Assembly (NCBI GenBank): GCA_022496185.1 | Contig: WTXG01000018.1 | Coordinates: 248,001 to 312,000 of the forward strand | DNA from: Multifurca ochricompacta | Lineage: Eukaryota; Basidiomycota; Agaricomycetes; Russulales; Russulaceae | DNA: 64,000 nt | Direction of reading: 5' to 3' | In this document: positions 44,811-64,000 of the stretch, one piece after another | How positions within the stretch are numbered: position 1 is the first letter of the stretch | Layout: every line of letters begins with the position of its first letter | Position numbers and translations under genes: made by a program | Notes under the pieces: model-generated | What the model was told of the DNA's origin: nothing | What the model saw: the letters and a program-made list of their open reading frames with translations, nothing else | Databases searched by the model: none

Positions 44811-45245
44811 ATGACCAAAGTAGCCCTCACTGGTGCAGCACGCGGAATTGGTAGTGCGATTGCCCTTATCCTTGCTAAGGATGGCTTTGATGTTGCGGTT
44901 AATGACCTACCAGACACCCCCGAATTGAATGAGCTCTAGAGTAAGAGCCGGCGTACACTTGCATTACCCGCGGATGTGTCTCTCGAACTGGAAGTCGAGA
45001 AGATTATCCAACAAGTTGTGCTGGGGCCCGACGGCCTTGACGCGGGCATGCTAACAGTTTATTATAGATGATTGCAAACGTGGGATGGAATGACGCCAAA
45101 ATGCTAGATCGCTGAGACGGACACAGGTACTGTCGGGAATTTTGATCGCCTCATGGTACGATGCTATGCTACAAACATGCTGGGAAGCAAATGATTGCCT
45201 AGGCCACGGGGGACGTATCATTGATGATGACCCCTTCCATGACCG
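44811..45245 (+). pseudogene. Decayed short-chain dehydrogenase/reductase copy
   Basis: An ATG at 44811 starts MTKVALTGAARGIGSAIA and reaches AVNDLPDTPELNEL, but a TAG follows at 44937. After a shift the sequence resumes as RRTLALPADVSLELEVEKII, matching RRALATPGDVSEELVVIEMI of the intact gene at 46473. Further traces match its CYKYAAEQMIAQGRGGRIIG block, with stops inside. The catalytic Ser and YxxxK part is absent. It is a truncated relic of the same duplication that gave the SDR genes at 46473 and 49713. Confidence 0.85.
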
Positions 45246-46472
45246 TTTTGACTAGACTAGACTAGATGCTGAAGTACATTAGGGAGCAACTTTGGTCGTA
45301 TATTAGGTCAAGGTCAAGGGTCAAGGAGGCAAGGCGGCAAGGCCAATATTGGCTCACGTAATATGAAAATAGATTCACCAGAACTCCCCTTTGAAGACGC
45401 CGCACGTTGTCTGAGACAGGCGCAAACTGAGGTGAGGTGATCAAGAGGTGGAATCAGGTCGCCCAGAGCGCATATATATCCGTCAAGTCGCTTGCGGAGT
45501 TAATGCTCGTTCCTACGACCTACAATAACCCGGAGAGCCTCAGGTGCAACTAAGAATTTCCGTTGCGTTTTACACTCACATCGCTCGCGACCACTCCGGT
45601 ATGATGGCTATCATGAAAGCTGTATTCGTCTTATGGCCTGGACTTTGAATACCTTGTGTATCCGCTAGGACATCCAATTACAGGCCCTCAGACGACGGAC
45701 AACCAGCTCAAAGAGACTCAATGCTCTGGCCTCGGGCTGATGTGAAGTGTTCAGATGATGCACTACTTGGCTTACTATTTCGGTTAACACCTTCCGTTTA
45801 ATTCTATTTTATTGAAAAGATTGGCCTTCGATGTTCGCTGACTTGAAGTATGATATGGCAAGAAACGCCCATTAAGTTCATCTTTCCTTTCCTACGATGC
45901 ATAATGGCAAGGGAAACGTCTCAGAGCTAACGGCCAACATCCTTCCTTCGTATTGTGCAAGTTTGCTATTATCAATCTCACGCATGCAGTTGACACGTCG
46001 CTCACATAGACAGAACTCACATAGGCATTCTGAAGTTGTGTGAGTTGACGAGGCATTTTCGTAGCTCGTGGGTTCGGTCAATACAGCAGACCTATGCCTA
46101 CCTCGACCATTACTTCAGTGACAAGTGAGTTAATTGCATGAGCGACGGGCTTAGCACCAACGGAGAGGAAAGGAAAGAAAGTGAAGCTCTACGCGATTTG
46201 GTCGTGCCTGCCTTACTTCGTCTTTCTTCCAGGTCAACTGTAACGCCGTCAATCCATTTCGTGACACAGTCTATCATACATCTTTGCAAGCAGCCGTTAA
46301 TCGGACAATCGTTATCGACAGGTACCCAAATCGTCAAACCAGGCTATCCTGGATATAGCGCACTCTACCCCTTAAAGGAGCCATTCTGATATATTAGCTG
46401 CCACGCTCGAATCTCTCTCCCCCCCCCCCCTCCCTAACCCCCAAATCTCTAACAACGACTTCGTGCAGTGAC
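45246..46472. other. Intergenic region between SDR relic and intact SDR
   Basis: No coding frame with support. It includes a short direct repeat (GACTAGACTAGACTAGA at about 45249) and GTCAAGG/GGCAAGG repeats near 45305-45345. A C-run at 46421-46432 sits just before the next start codon. Confidence 0.4.
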
Positions 46473-47834
46473 ATGTCATCACGCCAATCCGAGCCAAAAG
46501 GAGTTGCATTAATCACGGGTGCCGCTCAGGGCATAGGTCGTGCCATCGCGCTCCGGCTCGCCGACGATGGATACGATATCGCGGTGAACGACCTTCAGGA
46601 TATGCCCGAATTGGATGAGGTTATCAAGACAATCGAGGAAAAGGGCCGGCGCGCGCTCGCCACACCGGGAGATGTTTCGGAGGAGTTGGTCGTTATTGAA
46701 ATGATCCAGCGCACCGTGAGCACGTTGGGCAGTTTAGATGTCGTATGTGGCATGCCATTCCCTCCCCCATCTGGCATGACCAGATCGCCTTGTGGTGGTC
46801 TATCGAATGTCCCCGCGTGATGTTGGTTTTTGCAGATGGTGGCCAATGCTGGCATTGTGATCCCTGAGCCCTTTCTGGAGAGTGAGTTGGACTTTGCGGC
46901 ACGTGGATGGGCGTATGTATTTCATTTGGCGATACTGTGCAGCATCGGTGGCGGCGTTCGACAAACAGATGGCCGTGAACGCGCGCAGTGTAATGCTCTG
47001 CTATAAGTACGCGGCTGAACAGATGATCGCGCAGGGTCGGGGTGGGCGCATTATTGGTACGTTCAACATGTGTGCGTGCGTGAGCATTGCAAGGTTCATT
47101 TGTATCTCCTTCACGATAGGTGCATCATCCATGGCCGGAAAACAAGGTTCTTACGATCATTCGCCGGGTTGACTCTGGATTCTTGCTGATACGCGGCCAC
47201 GACAGGCGTTGATATGTTACTTGCGTATTCAGCGACCAAGTTTGCCGTCCGAGGCATGACGCAAAGTGCAGGTACATTGAAGATGTCTTTGTGGCTTCTC
47301 CTTACGACTATACAACTGAGACTTCAACTTGAATGGTAGCATCATCACTTGGGAAGCACAACATCACCGTCAATGCATACGCTCCGGGAGGAGTAGAGAC
47401 ACGAATTCGTCAGTCTCCTTCGCCCTAATGTCAAGAATATCCTCTGTTTTATAACTCTGTTCGTCTTGCTGGACAGTCAACGTCTTTGATGACTTCCTGG
47501 AGCCTCTAGCCGGTCCACGTGCAGGACGCGATGGGGTTCGTACCGCGCGCTTGTTGGTCATCGCTGAATTCTCCTATCATCTGCCCACAGCTTATCAAGT
47601 CGTCTGTGGTGGGCCGCATTGGTGAGCCCGAAGAGATTGCACATTTAGTATCCTACCTAGCCTCGAAGGAGGCAGGTTTCATTACAGGTGAGTCGTATGG
47701 CTTTTGGTTCGAATCTGTCCGTTGCTGATATCAAAAAAAAAAGGGCAGACGGTACGTGCTCCACTTTACGTGTCTACTTTGTCTGACCTTCATATTCACA
47801 GATTTCGATCAACGGAGGTGCTTATTTTGACTAG
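46473..47834 (+). CDS. Short-chain dehydrogenase/reductase (acetoin/diacetyl reductase-like)
   Basis: Nine or so exons from 46473 (MSSRQSEPKGVALITG) to a stop at 47832-47834. Exon 1 is 46473-46742, exon 2 starts at 46836. NAD(P)-binding TGAAQGIGRAIAL, the NAG motif in MVANAGIVIPEPF, the Ser loop GASSMAGKQG, and the catalytic YSATK in AYSATKFAVRGMTQ are all present. VNAYAPGGVETRI and VGRIGEPEEIAHLVSYLASK are typical of the C-terminal half. It ends ISINGGAYFD. An 8-nt microexon (47744-47751) supplies part of GQT. The family oxidises or reduces small alcohols and ketones such as acetoin; the actual substrate is unknown. One internal donor (GGG|GTTCGT near 47534) is weak. Confidence 0.85.
47744..47751 (+). 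other. 8-nt microexon of the SDR gene at 46473
   Basis: The preceding exon ends ATT ACA G before GTGAGT. The bases GGCAGACG are followed by GTACGT, and the last exon starts ATT TCG after TTCACAG. Using them gives T-G-Q-T-I-S-I-N in frame, matching ITGQA-ITIDGG in the paralogue, where GQA is part of the preceding exon. The acceptor lies after a poly-A run and has no pyrimidine tract, which is a weakness. Confidence 0.6.
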
Positions 47835-48294
47835 TGTGCTAATATAGACGTAGTAGTTGAGGTTGAAGAAAGGGACTTACTATACTTTCATGACAATCAC
47901 TTCTTAAAGCCATTTACGTTCAAAAAAGATGAGCAACCCGAGCGACCAAAAACAATCTATGGCTGATCTTTCGCTCACTGCTGTTTGCACCAGTAGTTGC
48001 CATAGTGTGCATGAGGGTCCACTCACTAAGTAACTGACAGTATTCACATGAGATACGCTGCAGTAGTCCTCGTGGGGATTTAGAACGGCACGTATGGGAG
48101 TGGCCATTAATCAAATGGATTATCCAATTTTTAATACCAGTTTGCGCTTTCTCTAGCAGAGCATATTTGCGCATGAACAAAAAAAAAAAAATACTGCACA
48201 ACTGATGCACGCAAATGGGCATGCACGCACAGATGAATGTGTTCATCACTCACCCCCAATACGACACCCATCTCCCCTTCATTTGTTACTTCCT
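47835..48294. other. Convergent intergenic region, SDR / SDH2
   Basis: The 3' ends of the SDR gene (plus) and of SDH2 (minus) meet here. It includes an A13 run near 48180. No further gene is seen. Confidence 0.5.
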
Positions 48295-49362
48295 TTAGTC
48301 TACTGCGAGCTGGAGTTTAATTTGTGCAATTGCAGCTGCGGGGTTAAGGCCCTTTGGGCATGTTCGGGAACCTGAGCGAAATCATCGGTATGTCTGCATA
48401 GTGGCAATAAGGGGTACAAGGAGAACTGGGATACGTACAGTTGAAGATAGTATGGCAGCGGTATAAACTCATCTCGTTTTGAAGCTTCTCCTTACGATGG
48501 GCTTTGTATCCGTCACGGGAGTCAGCGATCCAGCGGTAAGCCTGCATAAGAGTGGCTGGGCCGAGGTACTCGTCTTGATTCCACCAGTAGGAGGGACAGG
48601 ATGTTGAACAGCAGGCACAGAGGATGCATTCGTAGAGACCATCGAGTTTCTTGCGGTCCTCCGGGGACTGAAGGAACTCACCATGAGCGGGGGGGTTGTC
48701 ATTCTGGAGGTAGGGCTCGATGGACTTGTACTGTTTGTAGAATAGAGTGAGGTCGGGGACAAGGTCCTTCACGACATACACTGAAAGGTGTGTATGTGAG
48801 ATGTGAATAGGTAAAGATGGTGATGCGTACTGTGAGGAAGAGGATAGATCTTTGTGTCCTTGTTCTCATTGCGGTCGATGCGACAGAGGCATGCAAGAGT
48901 ATTCTGGCCATTGATATTCATAGCACAAGAACCGCAAATACCCTCTCGGCACGAGCGACGGAAAGTGAGTGTTGGGTCTAGTTCGTTCTTAATTTTGATG
49001 AGTGCGTCGAGAATCTAGGAATGGGAAGATCAAATTGTAATGGCATGCAATATGGAGGAGAATGGGAGGAGGCCGACCAACCATAGGACCACACTCGTTG
49101 AGGTTAATGGTGTATGACTGGAGCTCAGGTTTCTTCTGAGGTTCATCTGGATTCTACAAGGTGTAAAAGGTGAGTTCTGGGGTGTTGAGGAGTTTAACTC
49201 GGGAAGTGAAGGTACCCAACGGTAGATCTTGAACTCTTTATTTAGAGGATTATTCCCTGTAGGTACGGCTTGTCGAGTGACTAATGATGATGAAAAGGAG
49301 CGAAGAGCTGATGTTTGAAAAGGTAAATGCCTTGAGGATGATCTAGCGAGGAGGGAAAACAT
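48295..49362 (-). CDS. SDH2: Succinate dehydrogenase iron-sulfur subunit, mitochondrial
   Basis: SdhB of respiratory complex II. The start at 49362 gives [18 protein letters not shown], an Arg/Ser-rich mitochondrial presequence. Exon 1 ends in KEFKIYRW at 49216. Later exons give [16 protein letters not shown], then the [2Fe-2S] site [19 protein letters not shown] and TLACLCRID, then the [4Fe-4S] site [17 protein letters not shown], and the final [19 protein letters not shown] for the [3Fe-4S] and second cluster ligands. The Ser-Tyr-Trp-Trp near the quinone site is present. The last intron was placed to give T|GT TCC CGA. The stop is at 48295. All cluster cysteines expected for the family are seen. 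It lies between two SDR duplicates. Confidence 0.95.
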
Positions 49363-49712
49363 TGTTCGTGTCAATGGAATGGAAATGGAATGAGGTGTGG
49401 GTTGTGTCGACCCCGACCCCACAACCAACGACGACCGACGACTCCTCCGACCGCCGCCGCGGCGCCGAGACTGACCCGTGACCTGGCCGGTAGTCATCCG
49501 AGCCGGAGCCGAAGAAAACAGCCTAACCCTAACCACTCGAACCGTGCCTTGATACTGATACACCTTCGCTTTGAACTCGGTTGTCTTCTCCAAAAAATGA
49601 TGCCAAAAAATGATGCAAAGATAGTAGTGGTCCGATAAATTCTGGCCTCTTCATAAATCCACCGGTGTATCCTCTCATTCCTTTAGTCCACATTCCTCCA
49701 TCCTCCAAACTT
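49363..49712. promoter_or_regulatory. Divergent promoter, SDH2 / SDR
   Basis: About 350 bp separate the SDH2 start (minus) from the third SDR start (plus). A GC-rich stretch with CGACC/CCGAC motifs lies at 49405-49475, nearer to SDH2. Confidence 0.5.
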
Positions 49713-50916
49713 ATGGCGTTAGCAAAGGGTGTTGCTCTCATAACAGGCGCTAGTCAGGGGATTGGGCGCGCCATCGCTCTCCGTCTCGCATCGGACGGTT
49801 TCGACGTCGCACTTAATGACATTCCCGTGCATGAAGCGCTACTAAAAACTACAGCACAAGAGGTCGTAGCCCACGGACGCCGCGCGCATTATGTGCTCGC
49901 AGACGTGAGCAGTGAGCAAGAGGTCGAGACGATGGTGTCTGATGTAGTGCGCGTCCTTGGGGGACTCGATGTGGTACGCCCCGAGTCCCCGTCACGCTCC
50001 GACATGAGAGATTATGGTTCATCAACAATTCCTACTCGCATATACAGATGGTCGCAAACGCCGGTATCTCTATAATGAAAACATTTGTCGAAAGTGGGTT
50101 CAGCCTTCCTTCCAATCAACCTATTTTGATTGATCTCCCTCTCCTTTAGCTTCTGCAGAGGATTTGGATCGCATCCTCGCCGTCAACCTTCGCGGAACAT
50201 TCCTCTGTTACAAGTACGCCGGCAAACAGATGATCGCCCAAGGCCGTGGCGGGCGTATAATTGGTGGGCCATCGACTTCTCGTCCTCTTCCTCCCCTTTG
50301 CGTGGGGTGTTATTCACATTGACGACTTGTTCCAGGCGCGTGTTCCACCTCAGGCAAGCAAGGCCAGCCATCTCTGAGCGCATATTGCGCTAGTAAATTT
50401 GGCATCCGGGCGTTGACCCAGTGCGCTGGTGCGTCTTATCCCCCCGGCTCCGGTCCCTTTCGCTTACTGAAGCGTTTCATTCTGGATATCGATTTAGCTT
50501 TGGAGTTCGGCTCACATGGCATTACAGTCAACGCTTATGCTCCTGGACCTGTTAAAACTTCAATGTGTACGCTTCATCCTCCGTCTTTTGAAGACCTACT
50601 TCTGAGATTCATTAGGGGATTACCTCGAGGCCGGTCTGGGTACTCCCCCCGGAGCACTTGAAGAACAGGTACCCGCCGTCCTGACTTGGTGCCTGATGAA
50701 TCTTTCTCAGTATCCTTCTACAGCTCTCGAAAGCCGCAGCACTGGGTCGTGTCGGTGTGCCAAGCGACATTGCATCCCTAGTTTCCTTCCTCGCTTCCAA
50801 GGAGTCTTATCTTATCACTGGGCAGGCAGTCTGTATTTTGGCCCACCATCTACTCGCTCCTTTCGACTGACAGTAACGTTCAGATTACCATAGATGGAGG
50901 TCGATTCTTCGATTAA
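49713..50916 (+). CDS. Short-chain dehydrogenase/reductase (acetoin/diacetyl reductase-like), second intact copy
   Basis: Starts MALAKGVALITGASQGIG at 49713 and ends ITIDGGRFFD with a stop at 50914-50916. Key parts: the Gly-rich NAD(P) motif, ADVSSEQEVETMVSDVVRV, MVANAGISIMKTFVES, LRGTFLCYKYAGKQMIAQGR, the Ser loop GACSTSGKQ, and the catalytic YCASK in SAYCASKFGIRALTQ. ALEFGSHGITVNAYAPGPVK and GRVGVPSDIASLVSFLASKE follow. Introns fall at mostly the same places as in the gene at 46473, but here the ITGQA part is continuous instead of split by a microexon. Function is inferred from the family only. Confidence 0.87.
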
Positions 50917-51452
50917 AATACGATTGCACAATCTTGTTATGATGCGAAGGGAGGCGCAAAAGCTCATCTGTAATTATGTGCGCTTGATTGTAAATTTAGA
51001 AACTCCCATTTGATGTATCAGGAAACCTTAACGTTTGTTGGCCTTTATGCGGGCTAACGCCAAAGGCACTGACGAGAGCAAGAATTGTGGTCAAAGCAAA
51101 GCATCTGGTTTTCAGACATACCAATCGCTGCCTTGCGCACAGGGACCTTTGGCAAGATGGTTCAGCGCACTCATACGGGCCGACCTACCCATATGCTCGG
51201 GGCGGCATGGGACCCCTTCGCCTGCCTTCTCTAACGATTCGCTACTTTTCCTGGTTACTATCTCAAGGGGTTTGTGTTGGTTAGTAAGCCATACATTCCG
51301 GCAAACACGTTATGAATTCGCTCGCGGACTTTCATCCGTGTTCGAAACCAACAGCGGCATACAAGATGGCAGTTGAATTGGGCGAAACGCTTCGACATAT
51401 GCCTTTCAATGCACAATGTCTCATCTCAGGATGTCTAATCCCTGAGATCGTC
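50917..51452. other. Intergenic region
   Basis: Lies between the 3' ends of the SDR gene and the aldo-keto reductase (convergent). Open frames occur on the plus strand but show no family signal. Confidence 0.45.
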
Positions 51453-52711
<1,259 letters not shown>

Positions 52712-53025
52712 GATAGAGGTGTAACGATGCAAAGAGAAATCGGGAGTCGGTGGTTTCCATGATTCAAGCTTTTATCCATTTTCTATTTCTCTTAGGCCCT
52801 GGGATGAGTTGCAAGCTGGGTTTGACTCACACGGCCACACCCAATCATGTGGCCTTCCATACAAAACGAATTATGGCCGTCCCACGTGAATGATTGGAGA
52901 AGCTAAAGATTTTGCGAGAGTATAAAACATGGGTAAAGGAAGACGAAAAGCATAGCATGATGTCGAAATCGAAAATACGGAATGAGTTTGGTGTGGAAAG
53001 AACCGATGGTCCCGTATGGTATGGT
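52712..53025. other. Intergenic region
   Basis: Promoter of the aldo-keto reductase and 3' end of the F-box/WD40 gene. No other signal. Confidence 0.45.
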
Positions 53026-56000
53026 TTACGGGTCACCAGCCTCCTCATCAAGCACCTCATTTGGCTCGGAAAGCATTATACGCTGCTTTGCATAGTCATA
53101 TCCAACAAAGCTCATCACACTGAAACAAGTCAGCTCCCAGAAAGAGTACCAAGAGGAGCACACATACTAGATGGTCCCATCCGCGCAACCGACAACTACC
53201 TCCTCGTGGCTAAGCTGCATTGACATCGGATTCTTCTCGGGTGTCGCTAGTCCTGAAAACTTCGCAGGGAGCAACCCGTTTAGACCTTTCATATCATAGG
53301 CTCCAACGGGGCCATCTGCGATTACACTCCAAGCGCCTGAGATTGCCGCGATATTTGTATCATGTTCAACGGAAGTCGAAGGATTCCCACGCGTCGGTTG
53401 GCCCTCGCTGCCACAGTCCAGGCCGCTCTCGACCTCAGGAGCTCTTTTCTCCCTGTGGGTCGACATAAAAATCTAAAGCAATTCTATCAGTCGAGAAGTC
53501 GGGAAGCAGCAATCCCAAGCCCTCACTCTACGGTCCGCTCCTGTGCGTGAGCTAAATCTAGTCGCTGTGACCACACGACGTTTTCTCGGGTCTACCGCGC
53601 CAACCGCAACGTCCGGAGTCTCGATAATTGCAATCAGCCGTGGGGGCGCTGTGAGTATGGCGGCACGTCCAAAACGCGCCGAGTAATTTGGCGAGCCCAA
53701 GACGGGACCAGGACCCCCAGGGCTAATCGGGGTGCTCGGTGTGCGAGGGCTTGATACAAGTGTATGTGAAGTAATTAGAGAGCTGCGACGTGAGGGGGTC
53801 GTTAAGGCTCCTGAGCGAGCAATTACTGGGAGGATCCGGCTATGCCCAACGGACTCTGAGAGACTGGGTGAGTTCCGAATACCTGGATCACTGGAATCTG
53901 GGAGGACATTTCCCCCGTTCGTCGTCTCCTCGGCTTCAGACCACCGCAAGTGTAGGATAATAGATTTTGTGGCACACTGAGAGTAGAGACTGGTTAACGT
54001 CAAAGGCAATGAATTAATTTGATCAAGAATACCGTCATTTGGGTACCATGGGCGGCGAACCACTGTAACATATTGTCTGGAGCCTTTCCAACGTTGAAAA
54101 GCTTGGAGTTCAGCGTTGGGTCATTACCTGCCAGCTCTGAGAGTTTGAATTGGGAAATCATCTCTCGGCGGCCTGTACAAAGTGGTCACTTCAGCGGCTA
54201 GTTGCGCAAGAGTTCCGAATACTTACGAATTGAAAAAACGCGGACGATGCCATCAATGGTCACGCTGACTACGCGCTCGCCGTCTTCCAAAGAGCCGCCG
54301 TTGATGAGCTGTACGCCAATGTTCACAGTGGTCTGCTGGCCAAAACGTACGACCTTTGTTCCAGCACGCCAGTCCCAGCACACAAGTGCTTTGTCAGCCC
54401 CAGCTGAGACAAGGTTTTTTGAAGATAAGGCCACTGAATGAAACGGAGGAGTCGTACGCGGGAGACAACCTAGGATTAGATTCAATTCAAAGGTGCTCAC
54501 CGGCACGAATGCCATTCAGGTGTCCTGCCAGCTGCTGCAGAGGGTTGAATGTTACTGAAGAGAAAAGGTGAACGCGGCTGTGGTAAATTAGGATCTCCGG
54601 ATAAGAGAGCATCGGTGCGACGTACCCAACGTCGTGGAAGCCAACCACAAACACCTCTGCAAATTTTATTGAGGGCCGCCAACGTTTTGTTTTATAGACG
54701 ACGAACCTTCTTCTAACAAAAAATCTACGCAGCTGACGGGCTTCTTGACCTGCAAACATTTCTTCATCTCACCCGTTTCGATGTCCCAAAAGCGGATTGT
54801 CTCGTCGTAAGATCCACTAATCAGTCGCTTGCCTGCCCATGAAGCGAGTTGTGGCATATAACGACAACAAAAATCTAGGAACGCACCGCGAAGAAGGAGT
54901 GTTGTACAGAAGTTAGTATGGCCGTTGAGGAACCGGATACTTTGAGGAAGTGCGTAGCGGAAGTTGGACTCGCGGTGGTGTAATGAACGGTAAAGTGGTT
55001 CCCTGAGACAAGGGTCTATTAGATCAATCCCCGGTTGTGACATTATACACACCATCCTGCAGGGGAGGACGGGGCCTTGAGGGGAATTGGGTCCATAGAG
55101 GTTAACCTTACACAATGGTACTTCCAAAGGGCCGGTAAGCGCACTATCTCTTGCCATTTCTTGGAAACCTGAGAAAGACATGTCGTATCTTGCTCGGCAT
55201 TCGAAATCGTGTGTACTACCTACCGATTCAAGAGCGAGAAGCTCCGACACGCTTAAATGTCTGAGGATCTTGAAAGCGAGGTCTGGAGCAAGGTTGCCAA
55301 TGATATCAAACGTAGCTTTAGCGTACTTTTCCAAAAGTAAGATCTGAAGGCGAATGTCGCCGGGGAGGCATGCTACCTTATGGTCAGATCCATTGCGAAG
55401 TGGATTAAAGACCACTTACAGTCCAGGATGATAGCAATTCTGAGCCGGTGATCAGACACGATTCATTCGAGGGTGGCCTTAGAACTTACAGTCTCATACG
55501 TTCGTCTCGGCTAAGTCCGCGAATGGCTCTTCTAACATCAGCCTCACTGAATTCACCGCTCGCATCTCTTTTAAGGGCCGTCATCATATCAGGGGCCTCT
55601 CCATTATAGTCATGGTCGTTTCCACGATATCCACTCCAATAATCAGCCCTTTTCCGGCCTCCGCATACGCAGAGGTCATCGTCGTCAAGCACCAGGGACG
55701 CCGTACCGTTCTCCTCCCGTTGCCGCTCGCGTTCACGGAAGACACGCACTTCGGCTTGTAAAGCGTGGAGCTGAGCTGCTGTAGTTGCTTGAGTCCGCTC
55801 AAGGAGACGCTTGTAGTGAAGAAGCTTCTTCGTGTGCACCGACAGAAGAGCATCAAGGCTACTCTGGAACTGAAAGGCGAGATTCAGAGTTAGCACCAGA
55901 GGAGAGTAATACTAAGCATGCTCACTTCTTCATCTACGTCTTCGTCATTGGGTTCAGTCAACATGTCGATTGACATGTCGTCACCATCCCAAATTGACAT

Positions 56001-56831
56001 GGAGCCTGCAAAGTTTTCGTCACCGTTTATCTGATTGAAGTCAGGCGGCGAGGGGGGCGTAGACCTGGAGATCGTGGATCGGACAGATTCGATTCGTTGT
56101 TTCTGTGACTTGCCGTTTGTTTGGGAAGCTACACCTGATTTTCTTGACGGTGATTCCGTATGGAAGACCCGCGGTGAAGACTGTTGCCCCGGAGATCTGA
56201 CCTTTTTGGACTGTAGACTAGGAGCAGTGAGGCTGATTGACGGGGATGAAACAGAAAGAGTAGTGCTCGGGGATGCGCTCAAGCGAGGCCGCTCACTGGA
56301 GGTGATCGAATACTGAACATGAGAGCGTGGGGTGGATGGTACGACTGGCGCGGTACTTGGGGACGGGAAACCTGTTACTCCAAAAGCATTGCTTGAGCGT
56401 GCAGTTGAGCGTGCAGTACGAACAGAGCCAGATATGGATGGTGAAGCTTTGAGCGCTGGTGAGTCGCGCTGAGTTGGGGGTGTGACGCGAGAAAGAGTTG
56501 ATGTTACGGGCGAACTGACAAGGGACGTGGAATGCGGGGTACTTATGAACCCGTTTACGGGAGCGGACTGGCGTCGAATGGAAGAAAGTGCTGGTATGGA
56601 GGTAGACAAACGCTTAGAACGGCGAACACTAGTGGCGTGCACGTTTGAGAGGTTTCTCTCGCTCCCGGTTACGGTCTGTGGTGTCACTGTGGTCGTATTA
56701 CTGATGTTGCTTATAAGTGACGCATTTGAGATTGCTCTCGGCTTTGAAGTGCTCGCAGCTCCAGTTGCGGAGGAACGCCGGGAGATGCGAGAAGGGGCCT
56801 CTGACTGCGTTGAGGACCGTTTCAAAGACAT
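53026..56831 (-). CDS. F-box and WD40-repeat protein
   Basis: Start at 56831 ([19 protein letters not shown]). The first 300 residues are Ser/Thr/Pro rich and disordered. A coiled coil follows ([19 protein letters not shown], then [13 protein letters not shown]). The F-box reads [19 protein letters not shown] and then [17 protein letters not shown], the second half coming from a new exon. WD40 repeats follow: [55 protein letters not shown], and more degenerate ones with a long Ser/Pro insert. The C-terminus reads [16 protein letters not shown] and ends EEAGDP at 53026. Such proteins recruit substrates to SCF ubiquitin ligases; the target is unknown. More than ten introns are consistent, and no frame shift is needed in the parts I checked. 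Confidence 0.85.
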
Positions 56832-57216
56832 GACCGACTGTTAGAAGACAACTATCCTAACCTAATCCAAATCAGCTACACATGGGTATGCCAATGCTGC
56901 TACTTACAGGATGGAGGACTTGTAATCCGTGATTACTTAAATTTTAACAAGGCAAAGAGAAAGGAGAAAGGAGTGTTGTGTATTTGCTCAAGAAGAGAGG
57001 TTGTTTTATAGAAGAGAATGAATAATGAATGTGAGAGACACGTTGAATTGGCGTTGGCGTCACCGCGTTCCCGCAGAGGATGTAAGTGTAAGTACAACGC
57101 TCACGTGCGCTCGGGGATTCTAAGAGATAAGATAAGATAATCATTGTCATCATTATCATCATCTTATCACATCATACAAAGTTATTCAGTTCAGTCAGGA
57201 AGGTCCCAGGAGAATA
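56832..57216. other. Intergenic region
   Basis: Upstream region of the F-box/WD40 gene and 3' end of the BEACH gene, both on the minus strand. It has an ATAAG/ATC-rich stretch at 57125-57175. Confidence 0.45.

Positions 57217-64000
<6,784 letters not shown>

Noticed and set aside
44811..45245. First SDR copy as a live short gene
   Set aside because: A stop after 42 codons, frame changes and loss of the catalytic YxxxK region argue for a relic.

Overview
The window is eukaryotic nuclear DNA, almost certainly from a basidiomycete fungus, probably an agaricomycete. Genes are dense and broken by many 45-75 nt GT-AG introns. Protein-level matches are to fungal families, several of them typical of mushrooms: NYN-domain RNase, FHA-RING Dma1, a C2H2 protein with a CESCSKVYRH finger, and BEACH-WD40. 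No CRISPR array, operon, rRNA or confident tRNA gene was found. All exon models were built by eye from reading frame, splice consensus and family knowledge; no database search was run.

Layout. 0-2 kb: a truncated gene, an acidic C-terminal exon pair and a VAMP7-type longin R-SNARE. 2.4-10.2 kb: two RING-finger paralogues in opposite orientation flank a large gene of unknown function; both share the same intron phases and a 4-nt microexon. 11-12 kb: remains of a glycerol-3-phosphate acyltransferase. 12.1-16.6 kb: a sucrase/ferredoxin-like protein divergent from triosephosphate isomerase, then ATG12 and ATG27 tail to tail. 16.6-20.6 kb: weak coding signals, a MICOS MIC26/27 subunit, mitochondrial ribosomal protein bL31m. 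20.6-22.7 kb: an NYN RNase. 22.8-29.2 kb: a gene-poor stretch rich in microsatellites. 29.3-38.4 kb, all on the minus strand: glycyl-tRNA synthetase, a bestrophin-like channel, Dma1, a C2H2 protein. 39.9-44.4 kb: a very large unknown gene. 44.8-50.9 kb: three related short-chain dehydrogenases (the first a relic) with SDHB between the second and third. 51.4-57 kb: an aldo-keto reductase and an F-box/WD40 protein. 57.2-64 kb: the C-terminal part of a BEACH-WD40 protein that runs off the window.

Themes. Mitochondrial functions recur (MIC26/27, bL31m, SDHB, probably a mitochondrial GlyRS isoform), as do autophagy and vacuolar traffic (ATG12, ATG27, VAMP7-like, BEACH) and ubiquitin signalling (two RING proteins, Dma1, F-box/WD40). 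I see no evidence that these are clustered for a shared purpose.

Two things deserve attention. First, the RING pair and their microexon show clear common ancestry. Second, conserved genes between about 22 and 44 kb repeatedly need one-base frame changes that no intron explains, while genes at 0.9-10 kb and 12-16.6 kb read cleanly. This may be an assembly problem, so frames in that interval should be treated with care.
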